This document shows, in pieces, positions 16,836 through 25,793 of a stretch of DNA of 64,000 nucleotides (its first letter is position 1; each line of letters opens with the position of its first letter). The notes under the pieces are model-generated. The model ran no database searches. It was given only the letters and a program-made list of their open reading frames with translations, and was not told where the DNA came from. The translations under genes were made by a program, and so were the position numbers. This DNA is from Pseudomonas knackmussii B13 (lineage in GTDB: Bacteria; Pseudomonadota; Gammaproteobacteria; Pseudomonadales; Pseudomonadaceae): positions 1,488,001 through 1,552,000 of the forward strand of contig NZ_HG322950.1 in assembly GCF_000689415.1 (NCBI RefSeq), in the 5' to 3' direction.

Positions 16836-17930
16836 ATGAGCGTCGTCACCCGTGCCACGGTGGAAACCGTCCTCCGCCAGATCAACGATCCCCACACCGG
16901 CCAGAACCTGCTCGACGCCGGCTACCTGCGCGACCTCGATATCCAGGGCGGGCGCGTCGTCCTCTCTCTGGAGCTGGGCTATGCCTGCGGCCTGTTCAAG
17001 AACGGCCTGGCGCAGACCGTGCAGATGGCCCTGGAAGCCGCCGACGGCGTGGATTCTGCGCAGGTGAAGGTCGAGGTGAGCATCGCCGCGCACAAGGCCC
17101 AGGCCCAGGTGCCGGGCATGAGCAACGTCAAGAACATCATCGCCGTGGCTTCCGGCAAGGGCGGCGTGGGCAAGTCCACCACCGCCGCCAACCTGGCGCT
17201 GGCGCTGGCCCGCGAGGGCGCGAAGGTCGGCATCCTCGACGCCGACATCTACGGCCCCAGCCAGGGGATCATGTTCGGCATTGCCGAAGGCACCCGGCCA
17301 AAAGTGCGCGATCAGAAGTGGTTCGTACCGCTGGAAGCGCATGGCGTGGAAGTTATGTCCATGGCCTTCCTCACCGACGACAACACCCCGGTGGTCTGGC
17401 GCGGCCCGATGGTCTCCGGCGCGCTGATCCAGCTGATCACCCAGACCGCCTGGAATGACCTCGACTATCTGGTGATCGACATGCCGCCGGGCACCGGCGA
17501 CATCCAGCTGACCCTCGCGCAAAAAGTGCCGGTGGCCGGCGCGGTGATCGTCACCACGCCGCAGGACCTGGCCCTGCTGGATGCCAAGAAAGGCGTGGAG
17601 ATGTTCCGCAAGGTGAACATCCCGGTGCTGGGCGTAGTGGAGAACATGGCCGTGCACATCTGCTCGAACTGTGGCCACGCCGAGCACCTGTTCGGCGAAG
17701 GCGGCGGCGAGAAGCTGGCCGCGCAGTACGGCGTCGAACTGCTGGCCTCGCTGCCACTGTCGATGGCCATCCGCATGCAGGCCGACGGTGGCAAGCCGAC
17801 CGTGGTGGCCGACCCGGAAAGCCAACTGGCGATGATCTACCAGGAAATGGCCCGCTGCGTCGGCGCCCGCATCGCCCTGAGCGAGAAGGACGCGCCGGCG
17901 ATGCCGAGCATTTCGATCAGCGAGGACTGA
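16836..17930 (+). CDS. apbC: Fe-S cluster carrier protein Mrp/ApbC
   Basis: ApbC is a P-loop ATPase that carries [4Fe-4S] clusters to apo-proteins. The 364-residue protein has an N-terminal DUF59-like domain (about 1-90), the deviant Walker A GKGGVGKST (107-115), and a CSNCGH CxxC motif for cluster binding. The ATG at 16836 follows GGGAG at 16826; longer in-frame starts lack a ribosome site. The 5' gap shares a divergent promoter region with metG. Confidence 0.95.
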   Translation: MSVVTRATVETVLRQINDPHTGQNLLDAGYLRDLDIQGGRVVLSLELGYACGLFKNGLAQTVQMALEAADGVDSAQVKVEVSIAAHKAQAQVPGMSNVKNIIAVASGKGGVGKSTTAANLALALAREGAKVGILDADIYGPSQGIMFGIAEGTRPKVRDQKWFVPLEAHGVEVMSMAFLTDDNTPVVWRGPMVSGALIQLITQTAWNDLDYLVIDMPPGTGDIQLTLAQKVPVAGAVIVTTPQDLALLDAKKGVEMFRKVNIPVLGVVENMAVHICSNCGHAEHLFGEGGGEKLAAQYGVELLASLPLSMAIRMQADGGKPTVVADPESQLAMIYQEMARCVGARIALSEKDAPAMPSISISED

Positions 17931-17939
17931 GTCGTTGAT

Positions 17940-18018
17940 TGGGTCCCCGCATTCGCGGGGATGACGTGTTAGGAGGCCGACATCTGCCTTCCGTCATCGC
18001 CGCGCACGCGGGGACCCA
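17940..18018. repeat. Inverted pair of CCCCGC...GGGGATGACG repeats
   Basis: A 27-base unit at 17940-17966 (TGGGTCCCCGC...GGGGATGACG) recurs in inverse orientation at 17992-18018, and each unit also contains its own CCCCGC/GCGGGG hairpin. This is a REP-like extragenic element between apbC and dcd, distinct from the GTAGGAG family elsewhere in the window. Confidence 0.8.
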
Positions 18019-18109
18019 GAAGATTGGCCCGTCCGGCGCGCCCCTTTGCCCGCCGGCGCGCCTGCCGGTAAGATTCGCCTTCTTTTTCAGCAGCTACGGG
18101 ACGCCCGCC

Positions 18110-18676
18110 ATGACCATCAAATCGGACAAGTGGATTCGCCGCATGGCCCTGGAGCACGGGATGATCGAGCCGTTCGTCGAGCGCCAGGTGCGCGGCGCCG
18201 ACGACAGCCGGGTGATCTCCTACGGCGTTTCCAGCTACGGCTACGACGTGCGTTGCGCCGCCGAATTCAAGGTGTTCACCAACATCCACTCGGCGGTGGT
18301 TGACCCGAAGAACTTCGACGAGAAGAGCTTCGTCGACATCAACAGCGACGTCTGCATCATTCCGCCGAACTCCTTCGCCCTGGCCCGTACCGTCGAGTAC
18401 TTCCGCATTCCGCGCGATGTGCTGACCATCTGCCTGGGCAAGAGCACCTATGCTCGCTGCGGCATCATCGTCAACGTCACCCCGCTGGAACCGGAGTGGG
18501 AAGGTCATGTGACCCTGGAGTTCTCCAACACCACCAACCTGCCGGCGAAGATCTACGCCCACGAAGGCGTGGCGCAGATGCTCTTCCTGCAGTCCGACGA
18601 GGCTTGCGAGGTCTCCTACCGCGATCGCGGTGGCAAGTACCAGGGCCAGACCGGAGTGACTCTGCCCAAGGCCTGA
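18110..18676 (+). CDS. dcd: dCTP deaminase
   Basis: Dcd deaminates dCTP to dUTP for thymidylate synthesis. The 188-residue protein is full length, with conserved SSYGYDVRCA, the CLGKSTYARCG active-site region, and TPLEPEWEGHVTLEFSNTT containing the catalytic Glu. I chose the ATG at 18110 by family length. A strong hairpin terminator follows. Confidence 0.97.
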   Translation: MTIKSDKWIRRMALEHGMIEPFVERQVRGADDSRVISYGVSSYGYDVRCAAEFKVFTNIHSAVVDPKNFDEKSFVDINSDVCIIPPNSFALARTVEYFRIPRDVLTICLGKSTYARCGIIVNVTPLEPEWEGHVTLEFSNTTNLPAKIYAHEGVAQMLFLQSDEACEVSYRDRGGKYQGQTGVTLPKA

Positions 18677-18693
18677 GGCCGACGCGGAGCGAA

Positions 18694-18721
18694 AAAAAAC
18701 CGGGCGATTGCCCGGTTTTTT
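18694..18721. terminator. Bidirectional Rho-independent terminator after dcd
   Basis: A stem of six A:T and six GC-rich pairs (18694-18705 with 18710-18721) with a GATT loop is flanked by A and T runs. It serves dcd on the plus strand and possibly the converging ABC operon. Confidence 0.9.
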
Positions 18722-18734
18722 GTTGCCTGCGTTT

Positions 18735-18789
18735 CCCTGTAGGAGCGGACCTTGTCCGCGATTCGCGCGCATGGCGCGCTCCTACAGGG
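18735..18789. repeat. REP palindrome
   Basis: The outer arms CCCTGTAGGAG (18735-18745) and CTCCTACAGGG (18779-18789) are perfect inverted repeats, with inner GCGGAC/GTCCGC and GCGCGC pairings. It lies between dcd and the ABC transporter. Confidence 0.85.
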
Positions 18790-18801
18790 GACGCGGATAA
18801 G

Positions 18802-19566
<765 letters not shown>

Positions 19567-19615
19567 GGAGTTCTCTATCTCCGGCCGCCGACGAGGGCGG
19601 CCTTGCAGGGATGAG

Positions 19616-20329
19616 TCAGCCGTGGCTCGGGCCGAGGAAGGCCAGCCAGCGGCGTTCGGCGAGGCGGAACAGGCCGACCAGGGTGAAGGAGGTCACCAGG
19701 TACAGCGCCGCGGCTATGCCGAAGGACTGGAAGGACATGAAGGTGGCGGCGTTGGCGTCGCGGGCGATCTTCATGATGTCCGGCACGGTGGCGGTGAAGG
19801 CCACGGTGGTGGAGTGCAGCATGAGGATCACTTCGTTGCTGTAGTAGGGCAGCGAACGGCGCAGTGCCGACGGCATGATCACGTAGCGGTACAGCCGCCA
19901 GCCGCTCAGGCCGTAGGCATGCGCCGCCTCGACTTCGCCGTGGGCGGTGTTGCGGATGGCGCCGGCGAATATCTCCGTGGTGTACGCACAGGTGTTCAGC
20001 GCGAAGGCCAGCAGCGTGCAGTTCAGGCCGTTGCGGAAGAAGGCGTCGAGGATGGGTTCGGCGCGCACCGAGGCCAGGCTGTAGATGCCCGTGTAGCAGA
20101 CCAGCAGCTGGATATACAGCGGCGTGCCGCGGAACACGTAGGTGTAGAACTGCACCGGCCAGCGGATCAGCGGGTTGCGCGAGACGCGGGCGATGGAAAG
20201 GGGAACGGCAAAGGTGAAGCCGAAGGCGATGGAAACCACCAGCAGCCAGAGCGTCATGGCCAGGCCGGTGATGTGGTAGCCGTCGGTCCAGAGGAAGGCT
20301 TTGCCGTATTGCTGCAGCAACTCGATCAT
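19616..20329 (-). CDS. Polar amino acid ABC transporter permease (HisM-like)
   Basis: This 237-residue inner-membrane permease has about five helices and the EAA loop EVEAAHAYGLSGWRLYRYVIMPSALRR, which contacts the ATPase. The longer periplasmic segment and sequence fit the HisM/AotM member of the pair. Its start overlaps the stop of the other permease by four bases. Confidence 0.9.
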   Translation of the reverse strand: MIELLQQYGKAFLWTDGYHITGLAMTLWLLVVSIAFGFTFAVPLSIARVSRNPLIRWPVQFYTYVFRGTPLYIQLLVCYTGIYSLASVRAEPILDAFFRNGLNCTLLAFALNTCAYTTEIFAGAIRNTAHGEVEAAHAYGLSGWRLYRYVIMPSALRRSLPYYSNEVILMLHSTTVAFTATVPDIMKIARDANAATFMSFQSFGIAAALYLVTSFTLVGLFRLAERRWLAFLGPSHG

Positions 20330-21051
20330 CGCAGGGCCTCGCGCACACCGGTGGCGTAACGGCGCTCAAGTTTCCTGAGCACGATGTTGGAAACGGTGGT
20401 GAACACCAGGTAGATGGCCGCGGCGACCAGGAGGAAGAACAGCAGTCGGTAGCTGCTCTTGCCGGCGTCCTGAGCGGCGCGGACCACATCGGAGAGGCCG
20501 ATGATGGAAACGAGCGCGGTGGACTTGATCAGCACCATCCAGTTGTTGCCGATCCCCGGAAGGGCAAAACGCATCATCTGCGGGAAGAGCACGAAGCGGA
20601 AACGCTGCATGCGCGACAGGCCATAGGCGGTGGCCGCTTCCATCTGCCCGCGCGGCACGGCGAGGATGGCGCCGCGGAAGGTCTCGGTGAAGTACGCGCC
20701 GTAAATGAAGCCGAGGGTGATGATCCCTGCGCTGAAAGGATCGATCTCGATGTATTCCCACTCCATGTAGTCGGTGAGGTCGGCCAGCCAGGTCTGCAGG
20801 CTGTAGAAGATCAGCAGCATCAGCACCAGGTCGGGGACGCCACGGATCAGCGTGGTGTAGCAGATGGCGGGAAAGCGCAGCAGCTTGGAGCCGGAGAGCT
20901 TGGAGGTGGCGCCGATCAGGCCCAGCAGCACGGAGAGCAGCAGGGAGCAGATCGACAGCTTGATGGTCATCCAGGTGCCGTCCAGCAGGATCGAGCCATA
21001 GCCCTTGAGGCTCAAGCTGTCGGCCAGGGTCCCGAGAAAGTCTGGGAGCAT
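20326..21051 (-). CDS. Polar amino acid ABC transporter permease (HisQ-like)
   Basis: This 241-residue permease carries the EAA loop MEAATAYGLSRMQRFRFVLFPQMMR. The N-terminal GYGSILLDGTWMTIKLSI is typical of HisQ/AotQ. It is separated from the binding-protein gene by 94 bases holding a strong hairpin, and couples to the next permease by an ATGA overlap. Confidence 0.9.
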   Translation of the reverse strand: MLPDFLGTLADSLSLKGYGSILLDGTWMTIKLSICSLLLSVLLGLIGATSKLSGSKLLRFPAICYTTLIRGVPDLVLMLLIFYSLQTWLADLTDYMEWEYIEIDPFSAGIITLGFIYGAYFTETFRGAILAVPRGQMEAATAYGLSRMQRFRFVLFPQMMRFALPGIGNNWMVLIKSTALVSIIGLSDVVRAAQDAGKSSYRLLFFLLVAAAIYLVFTTVSNIVLRKLERRYATGVREALR

Positions 21052-21093
21052 GCGCGGAGCGCTCCTTGTTCTTGTACGTCGTTAGCAGAATAG

Positions 21094-21130
21094 ACCGCGC
21101 CCGGCCCCTTAACAGGCGGCCGGGCGCGGT
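21094..21130 (-). promoter_or_regulatory. Intercistronic stem-loop between binding protein and permeases
   Basis: A perfect 13-bp GC-rich stem (21094-21106 with 21118-21130) with an 11-base loop directly follows the binding-protein stop on the minus strand, without a U-run. It is suited to stabilising the upstream mRNA or partly attenuating transcription, which would favour excess binding protein. Confidence 0.7.
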
Positions 21131-21145
21131 AGGTGGTGGCGCGGA

Positions 21146-21925
21146 TCAGTCGTTGTAGATGTCGATCTCGCCGAAGTATTTCTTCTGCAGCTTGTCGTAG
21201 GTGCCGTCGGCGTGGATCGCCTTGATGCCCTTGTTGATCATCTCGCGCAGATCGTTGTTGCCCTTCTTGATGCCGATGGCGATGTCGGCCGGCATCAGCG
21301 GGTCATGCACCGGCTTGCTGATTTCGAAGCCCTTGCCTTGCTCGGTGGTCAGGAAGCCCTGTTCGGCTTGCAGCATGTCCTGCAGGGACACGTCGAGACG
21401 GCCGGACACCAGGTCGGCGTAGACCTGATCCTGGTTCTGGTAGCTCTTCACGGTAACGCCGGCCGGCTCCAGCTTGGCCTTGGCGTAGGTCTCCTGGATG
21501 GTGCCCTGTTCGACGCCGACGCTTTTGCCTTTCAGCGATTCCGGGGTGGCCATCAGGCCCGAGCCCTTCTTGCTGATCATCGCGGTCGGGCTGGTGAACA
21601 GCTTGTCGCTGAAGTCGATTTCCTTCTTGCGCGCTTCGGTGACGGTCATCGACGAGATCACGCCGTCGAATTTGCGTGCCTTCAGGCCCGGGATCATGCC
21701 GTCGAAGTCGTTGGCCATCCAGACGCACTTGACCTTCAGGTGTTCGCAGATCGCGTTACCCAGGTCGATGTCGAAACCGACCAGGCTGCCGTCCGGAGCC
21801 TTGGACTCGAAGGGCGCGTAGGACGGGTCGGTAGCGAAGCGGATTTCCTTGTATTCCTTGGCTTGCAGGGCGCCCGCGGCAGCCATCAGGGCCAGGGCGG
21901 AAAGAGTCAGCCATGCTTTTTTCAT
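21146..21925 (-). CDS. Polar amino acid ABC transporter, periplasmic binding protein
   Basis: This is a 259-residue secreted solute-binding protein of family 3. The signal peptide (about 1-22) ends at ALQA. The mature part starts with RFATDPSYAPFESK and has GFDIDLGNAICEHLKVKCVW, ISSMTVTEARKKEIDFS and DVSLQDMLQAEQGF. The pattern resembles HisJ/ArgT/AotJ, so cationic amino acids are the likely ligands; the exact one cannot be read from sequence. It is the first gene of the cluster. Confidence 0.9.
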   Translation of the reverse strand: MKKAWLTLSALALMAAAGALQAKEYKEIRFATDPSYAPFESKAPDGSLVGFDIDLGNAICEHLKVKCVWMANDFDGMIPGLKARKFDGVISSMTVTEARKKEIDFSDKLFTSPTAMISKKGSGLMATPESLKGKSVGVEQGTIQETYAKAKLEPAGVTVKSYQNQDQVYADLVSGRLDVSLQDMLQAEQGFLTTEQGKGFEISKPVHDPLMPADIAIGIKKGNNDLREMINKGIKAIHADGTYDKLQKKYFGEIDIYND

Positions 21926-22171
21926 CGATTGGAATCCTTAGATTTGAGCAGTGGAACGACAGGGAAAAGTTGCAACATCAATTTGATAGCAAATTTTGAA
22001 CCACACGCATCCGACGGGTCTCGGCGGTCTGAACGAGACGACGGACGTGGTCCTAGGACAGGTATAGCATCGGCTGTCGGAAACACCGCCCCACGTCGGT
22101 GCGCTACCGCGAGGCGTTCGGTAACAAAGTGGTGCGGGAATGTGCGGGGGAGAGAGGTGTGCGGGCGGGAG
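21926..22171 (-). promoter_or_regulatory. Upstream region of the amino acid ABC operon
   Basis: This is most of a 343-base gap between the ABC operon and quiP and must hold the operon promoter (minus strand). It is AT-richer near the binding-protein start (ACATCAATTTGATAGCAAAT around 21976-21995). No ORF, clear operator palindrome or riboswitch fold was recognised. Confidence 0.5.
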
Positions 22172-22200
22172 AAAAAAAGAAAGGCACCCGAGGGTGCCTT
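22172..22200 (-). terminator. Rho-independent terminator after quiP
   Basis: On the minus strand a 9-bp stem (22200-22192 with 22189-22181) is followed by TCTTTTTTTC, 69 bases past the acylase stop. Confidence 0.88.
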
Positions 22201-22268
22201 CAAGATGATCATGGAGTAAGTCGACTGATCTGATCCGTCAGTGCGGCGGAAGTTCCGCCGCTCCCGGT

Positions 22269-24812
22269 TTATTTCTGCGGAATCAGGGTCAGGCGCTTGT
22301 TGCCGTAGACGCGGTCGAGGTTCTGCGGCTGGAACGGGAAACTCATGTAGTCGCCCTTCAGCCAGGCGTCGATGCCGTCGGCGTAGTGCGGGCTGGCCGG
22401 GTTGCCGGACTGGCCGCTGCTGTTCACGCCGAGCATGGGTTCGCTCTGGCCGAAGTCGACGACGATGCGCATGGCCGGGATCAGCCAGGTGTCGAAGTCC
22501 TTGCCCCAGCCGTAGGCGGAGACGTTGAGGGTGCTGTGGTCACCACCGGCCGGGTAAGGGCCGCGATCCAGGTAACCCTTGATTGCGCCAAGGCCTGCGC
22601 GCTGGCTGGCGTCGAGGTAGGGCGCCATCTTGGTGCTGTCGCTGACCCAGTTGTAGGTGTGCAGCTTGCCCCACTGCCAGGCATGGCGGTCGGCGCCCAG
22701 CTTCTGTTCGCAGAAGCTGGTGGCGGCGGCCAGGCTGCGCGCCAGGATTGCCGGTTTGTCTTCCTTCTGCGGGGTGCGCACGTCGTCCCAGAACGGGCTG
22801 TCGTCGCGGCCGAGCAGGTGGTCGGCCTGGGCCGAGTAGGACAGGTTGGCGTTCTCCACGAAAGCTTTCCAGGCCGGGCTGTCTTCCGGACCCAGTTCGT
22901 CGAGGAAGATCTGCTTGGTGCTTTCCTGCAGGAAGGCTTCGTACAGTGCGGCGTCGGAGGAGGTCGCGGCGAGCTTGCCGTCGAATGCCATCAGCCGGTC
23001 GAGTGCTTCCCGCGCGCGTTCCCGTTGGCCGTCCGGCAGCGCCTGGATCGCCTGTTTCAACGGTGTGGCCATACCCGGTGCGGAGAACATCGCCTGCAGC
23101 TTGGCGGCGAAGGGCGTGGTCTGGTCGTACTGCATGGCGATCATGCTGCGTGCATCGTGGCGGTTACTGGCGTTGGCCAACTGGGCGATGCGCTCGGCGC
23201 GTTCCGGGTAGTACCAGGAACTCGACAACTGCGCGCCGTAGCCAGGCTGCACGGTGCGGTGGTTGGCGGTGCCCAGCCAGCCCTGCTGCGGGTCCTGGTC
23301 GGACGGGTGCAGGATCGGATCGGCATAGCCGTCCCAGTCGTAGCGGCCGTCCCAGCCAGGGGAGGGCAGCAGGCCGCGGCCTTCCTTGCGGTTGGGGAAG
23401 CGACCGGTGACCTGCCAGCCGATGTGCTTCTCGTCGGCGAATACGATGTTCAGCGGCATGGCGCGGACTTCGCGGGTGGCGTCGAAGGCTTGCTCGACGC
23501 TCTTCGCGCGCGACAGGTCGAAGAAGGCATCGAGGCTCTTGTCCGAAACCGCCTGGATGCTCTGGTAGGCCAGGCCGTAGCTGCTGGAGACCGGCAGCGG
23601 TTGCAGGTCGTTCTTTCGTGCACCGAGCAGGGCGCTGTTGAGCAGCGGGCCGTGACGGGTTTCGTAGACGGTTTCGCGGATCGGCGACTGGCCTTTGACG
23701 AAGAAGGTCTCGTTGCGCTCGATGGCCGGTTTCCATTGGCCGTCGGCGAGGTAGTAGAGCTTGCCGCCCTGGCGCCGGACCTGTTCGAGGAACACGTCCT
23801 GGTTGTCGCCCATGACCATGGTCATGCCCCAGGCCAGCTTGCCGTTGTAGCCGGCAACCACGCCCGGCACGCCGGCGATGGTGACGCCGGCGGCGGTGTA
23901 TTTCGGCGAACGCACCTGCATGAAGTTCCACACCGAGGGCATCGACAGCGGCAGGTGCGTGTCGTTGGCCAGCAGGCTCTTGCCGCTGCGGCTGCGTTGC
24001 GGGGCGATGGCCCAGTTGTTCGAGGCGGCGACGCCCATCATCTGCAGGCCCGCGACCTGCTCGACCGCCGTGCCGATGTCGGCGAGGCCGGGAATCTGCC
24101 CGCTGAGCTTCAGGCCCTTGAGCTTGTCCGCTTCGTCGAAGGGAAGGGCTTCGTCCGGGTAGATGGGCGTCAGCCAGGCGAGTTTTTCCGCACCGACTTT
24201 TTGCGCCAGGGTCAGCGAGTCGAGCTCTTCCTGCAGGTTCACCGCCAGGCCGAAATTCAGCAGGGCGAAGACCAGCGCCGAGTCCTCCGGCTTCCAGTAC
24301 TCGGGGCGGTAGCCGGATTCGGCGAGATCCATCGGCAGCTTGTCGCGGTAGCGATAGAGGTAGGCGTTGACGCCGCGCGCGTACGTCTCGAAGAAGCGCT
24401 GGGTGCGCGGCGACGCGCCTTTGTAGAGGGCGTCGGCGGCTTGTCGGAGGTTGACCGTGCGCATGAAACGGTCGATTTCCAGGGCACCCGGGCCGACCAT
24501 TTCGGACAGGCGACCCTGGGCCAGCAGGCGCATGCCGACCATCTGGCTGATGCGGTCGCTGGCATGCACGTAGCCCATGGCGAAGAGTGCGTCGTGGAAG
24601 GTCGTGGTCTCGATCAGCGGCATGCCCAGGCTGTTGCGCCGGATCGACACGCTTTCCGCCAGGCCCTTGATCGGTTGCACGCCGGAAGTGGGCGGCAGGC
24701 TGTCGGCGTACTGGTCGTTCAGCCAGGCTTGGCAGCCGGTGAGGCTGACGGCGGCGCTGAGGGTGGCGGCGAGGCCGAAACGGGGTAGCGGGCGGAAGGC
24801 TCGCGAGGCCAT
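22269..24812 (-). CDS. quiP: Acyl-homoserine lactone acylase, QuiP-like
   Basis: This Ntn-hydrolase of the penicillin/AHL acylase family hydrolyses the amide of long-chain N-acyl-homoserine lactones and thus quenches quorum signals. The 847-residue precursor has a signal ending in the lipobox-like LTGC (Cys27), so it may be a lipoprotein. The alpha-chain region is followed by the autocleavage nucleophile Ser264 in VAASNNWAIAP, then the beta chain with GVPGVVAGYNGKLAWG. The ATG at 24812 with CAGGAG is preferred; it gives the same length as I recall for P. aeruginosa QuiP (PA1032). The substrate is not proven. Confidence 0.85.
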   Translation of the reverse strand: MASRAFRPLPRFGLAATLSAAVSLTGCQAWLNDQYADSLPPTSGVQPIKGLAESVSIRRNSLGMPLIETTTFHDALFAMGYVHASDRISQMVGMRLLAQGRLSEMVGPGALEIDRFMRTVNLRQAADALYKGASPRTQRFFETYARGVNAYLYRYRDKLPMDLAESGYRPEYWKPEDSALVFALLNFGLAVNLQEELDSLTLAQKVGAEKLAWLTPIYPDEALPFDEADKLKGLKLSGQIPGLADIGTAVEQVAGLQMMGVAASNNWAIAPQRSRSGKSLLANDTHLPLSMPSVWNFMQVRSPKYTAAGVTIAGVPGVVAGYNGKLAWGMTMVMGDNQDVFLEQVRRQGGKLYYLADGQWKPAIERNETFFVKGQSPIRETVYETRHGPLLNSALLGARKNDLQPLPVSSSYGLAYQSIQAVSDKSLDAFFDLSRAKSVEQAFDATREVRAMPLNIVFADEKHIGWQVTGRFPNRKEGRGLLPSPGWDGRYDWDGYADPILHPSDQDPQQGWLGTANHRTVQPGYGAQLSSSWYYPERAERIAQLANASNRHDARSMIAMQYDQTTPFAAKLQAMFSAPGMATPLKQAIQALPDGQRERAREALDRLMAFDGKLAATSSDAALYEAFLQESTKQIFLDELGPEDSPAWKAFVENANLSYSAQADHLLGRDDSPFWDDVRTPQKEDKPAILARSLAAATSFCEQKLGADRHAWQWGKLHTYNWVSDSTKMAPYLDASQRAGLGAIKGYLDRGPYPAGGDHSTLNVSAYGWGKDFDTWLIPAMRIVVDFGQSEPMLGVNSSGQSGNPASPHYADGIDAWLKGDYMSFPFQPQNLDRVYGNKRLTLIPQK

Positions 24813-24942
24813 GGGAACGTGCTCCTGCACTGGGCTGGCGGAAAGCCGCTACGTTAGTGAGGAGCGCCTTGCCGCGCAAGCTGCGGAGGCAGGCATTTCG
24901 CGGCTTTCAGACCGATTGGCCGGGGTTCGCGCGGAAATGAAA

Positions 24943-24963
24943 AAGGCCCGCTGGGCGGGCCTT
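24943..24963 (-). terminator. Rho-independent terminator after the SEC-C gene
   Basis: A 9-bp stem (24943-24951 with 24955-24963) is followed on the minus strand by TTTCATTT, 16 bases past the stop at 24979. Confidence 0.82.
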
Positions 24964-24978
24964 CTTCGGACAGGCGCA

Positions 24979-25176
24979 TCAGGCGCCGTGGCACTTCTTG
25001 AACTTGGCGCCGCTGCCGCAGGGGCAGGGATCGTTGCGGCCCACGTCCTTCAGCGGATTGCGCACCGGCTCGTGGCTGTGGTTGCAGTGCGGGCCGTGGA
25101 CGTGGTGGGGATGGTCGTGGTCATGATCATGGTCGTGGTTGCAGTCGGGACCATGTACATGGGGTTCCTGGCTCAT
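24979..25176 (-). CDS. Small SEC-C motif protein with His-rich arm
   Basis: This 65-residue protein ends in the SEC-C zinc-binding motif NDPCPCGSGAKFKKCHG. Its first 36 residues are extremely His/Asp-rich (HDHDHDHDHPHH flanked by HVHGPDCNH and HVHGPHCNH, a repeated nonapeptide). Metal binding is a strong inference; the partner is unknown. It lies seven bases after the LEA2 lipoprotein gene, so it is co-transcribed with it. Confidence 0.85.
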   Translation of the reverse strand: MSQEPHVHGPDCNHDHDHDHDHPHHVHGPHCNHSHEPVRNPLKDVGRNDPCPCGSGAKFKKCHGA

Positions 25177-25183
25177 GAATGCC

Positions 25184-25669
25184 TTACTCCGGGATGAAAT
25201 CGCCGGGGATTATCTCGCCATTGCGCGCGATATGCACGGTCTGGCCGAACAGGATACCGGTCTTGATGTCGCCTTCGAGGTTGTAGCGGATCGGCTGGTC
25301 GGGCTTCTGCAGCAGCTTGACGATGTACTTCATGTGCCGCCACAGGTTGGTGTTGACCGGCACCTGGAAGTTCTGCCGGCCGTTGGCGGGCACGGTGAAC
25401 CACAGGCTGGATTCGCCTTCGGCAAGATCGACATCGTTCAGCTTGACCTTATAGGCCAGGCCGCGCACCGGCAGGCTGAAGTCGTTCGGGTTGTCGATGC
25501 TGAAGTGCAGCATGAACTGTTGTTCGAGCAGGCGGGCCTTGACCACGTCCACTTTCACCAGCTTGACATCGGGACTCTCGAAGCTGCCGGTCATCCAGCT
25601 ACAGCCGGACAGGAGCGAGAAGATCCAGACTAGGCTGATAATTCTTATCATTTGCGCCTGATAATTCAT
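25184..25669 (-). CDS. LEA type 2 (WHy domain) lipoprotein
   Basis: This 161-residue protein has a signal peptide and lipobox LLSGC. A LEA2/WHy beta-sandwich domain follows, with HFSIDNPNDFSLPVRGLAYKV, the typical N-P-N hydration-protein motif, and FQVPVNTNLWRHMK. The ATG at 25669 has a GGGGGA site six bases upstream. The family is linked to desiccation or envelope stress in other organisms; no role here is proven. It is divergent from the gene at 25794. Confidence 0.85.
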   Translation of the reverse strand: MNYQAQMIRIISLVWIFSLLSGCSWMTGSFESPDVKLVKVDVVKARLLEQQFMLHFSIDNPNDFSLPVRGLAYKVKLNDVDLAEGESSLWFTVPANGRQNFQVPVNTNLWRHMKYIVKLLQKPDQPIRYNLEGDIKTGILFGQTVHIARNGEIIPGDFIPE

Positions 25670-25793
25670 GTCAATCCCCCAAGACGCCCCAGTGTACCAA
25701 GCGACTGCTCGGCCGCAAGTTGTTGTTACGTTAAAAGAAGTTGTCCCATACTGGTCCGACCCAGCTCTGGGGCAAAACACAGGAGTGTGAAGG

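Noticed and set aside
22386..24788. An 800-codon open frame on the plus strand opposite quiP
   Set aside because: It is an antisense shadow in GC-rich DNA. The minus strand encodes a recognisable acylase with catalytic motifs; the plus translation has no family character.
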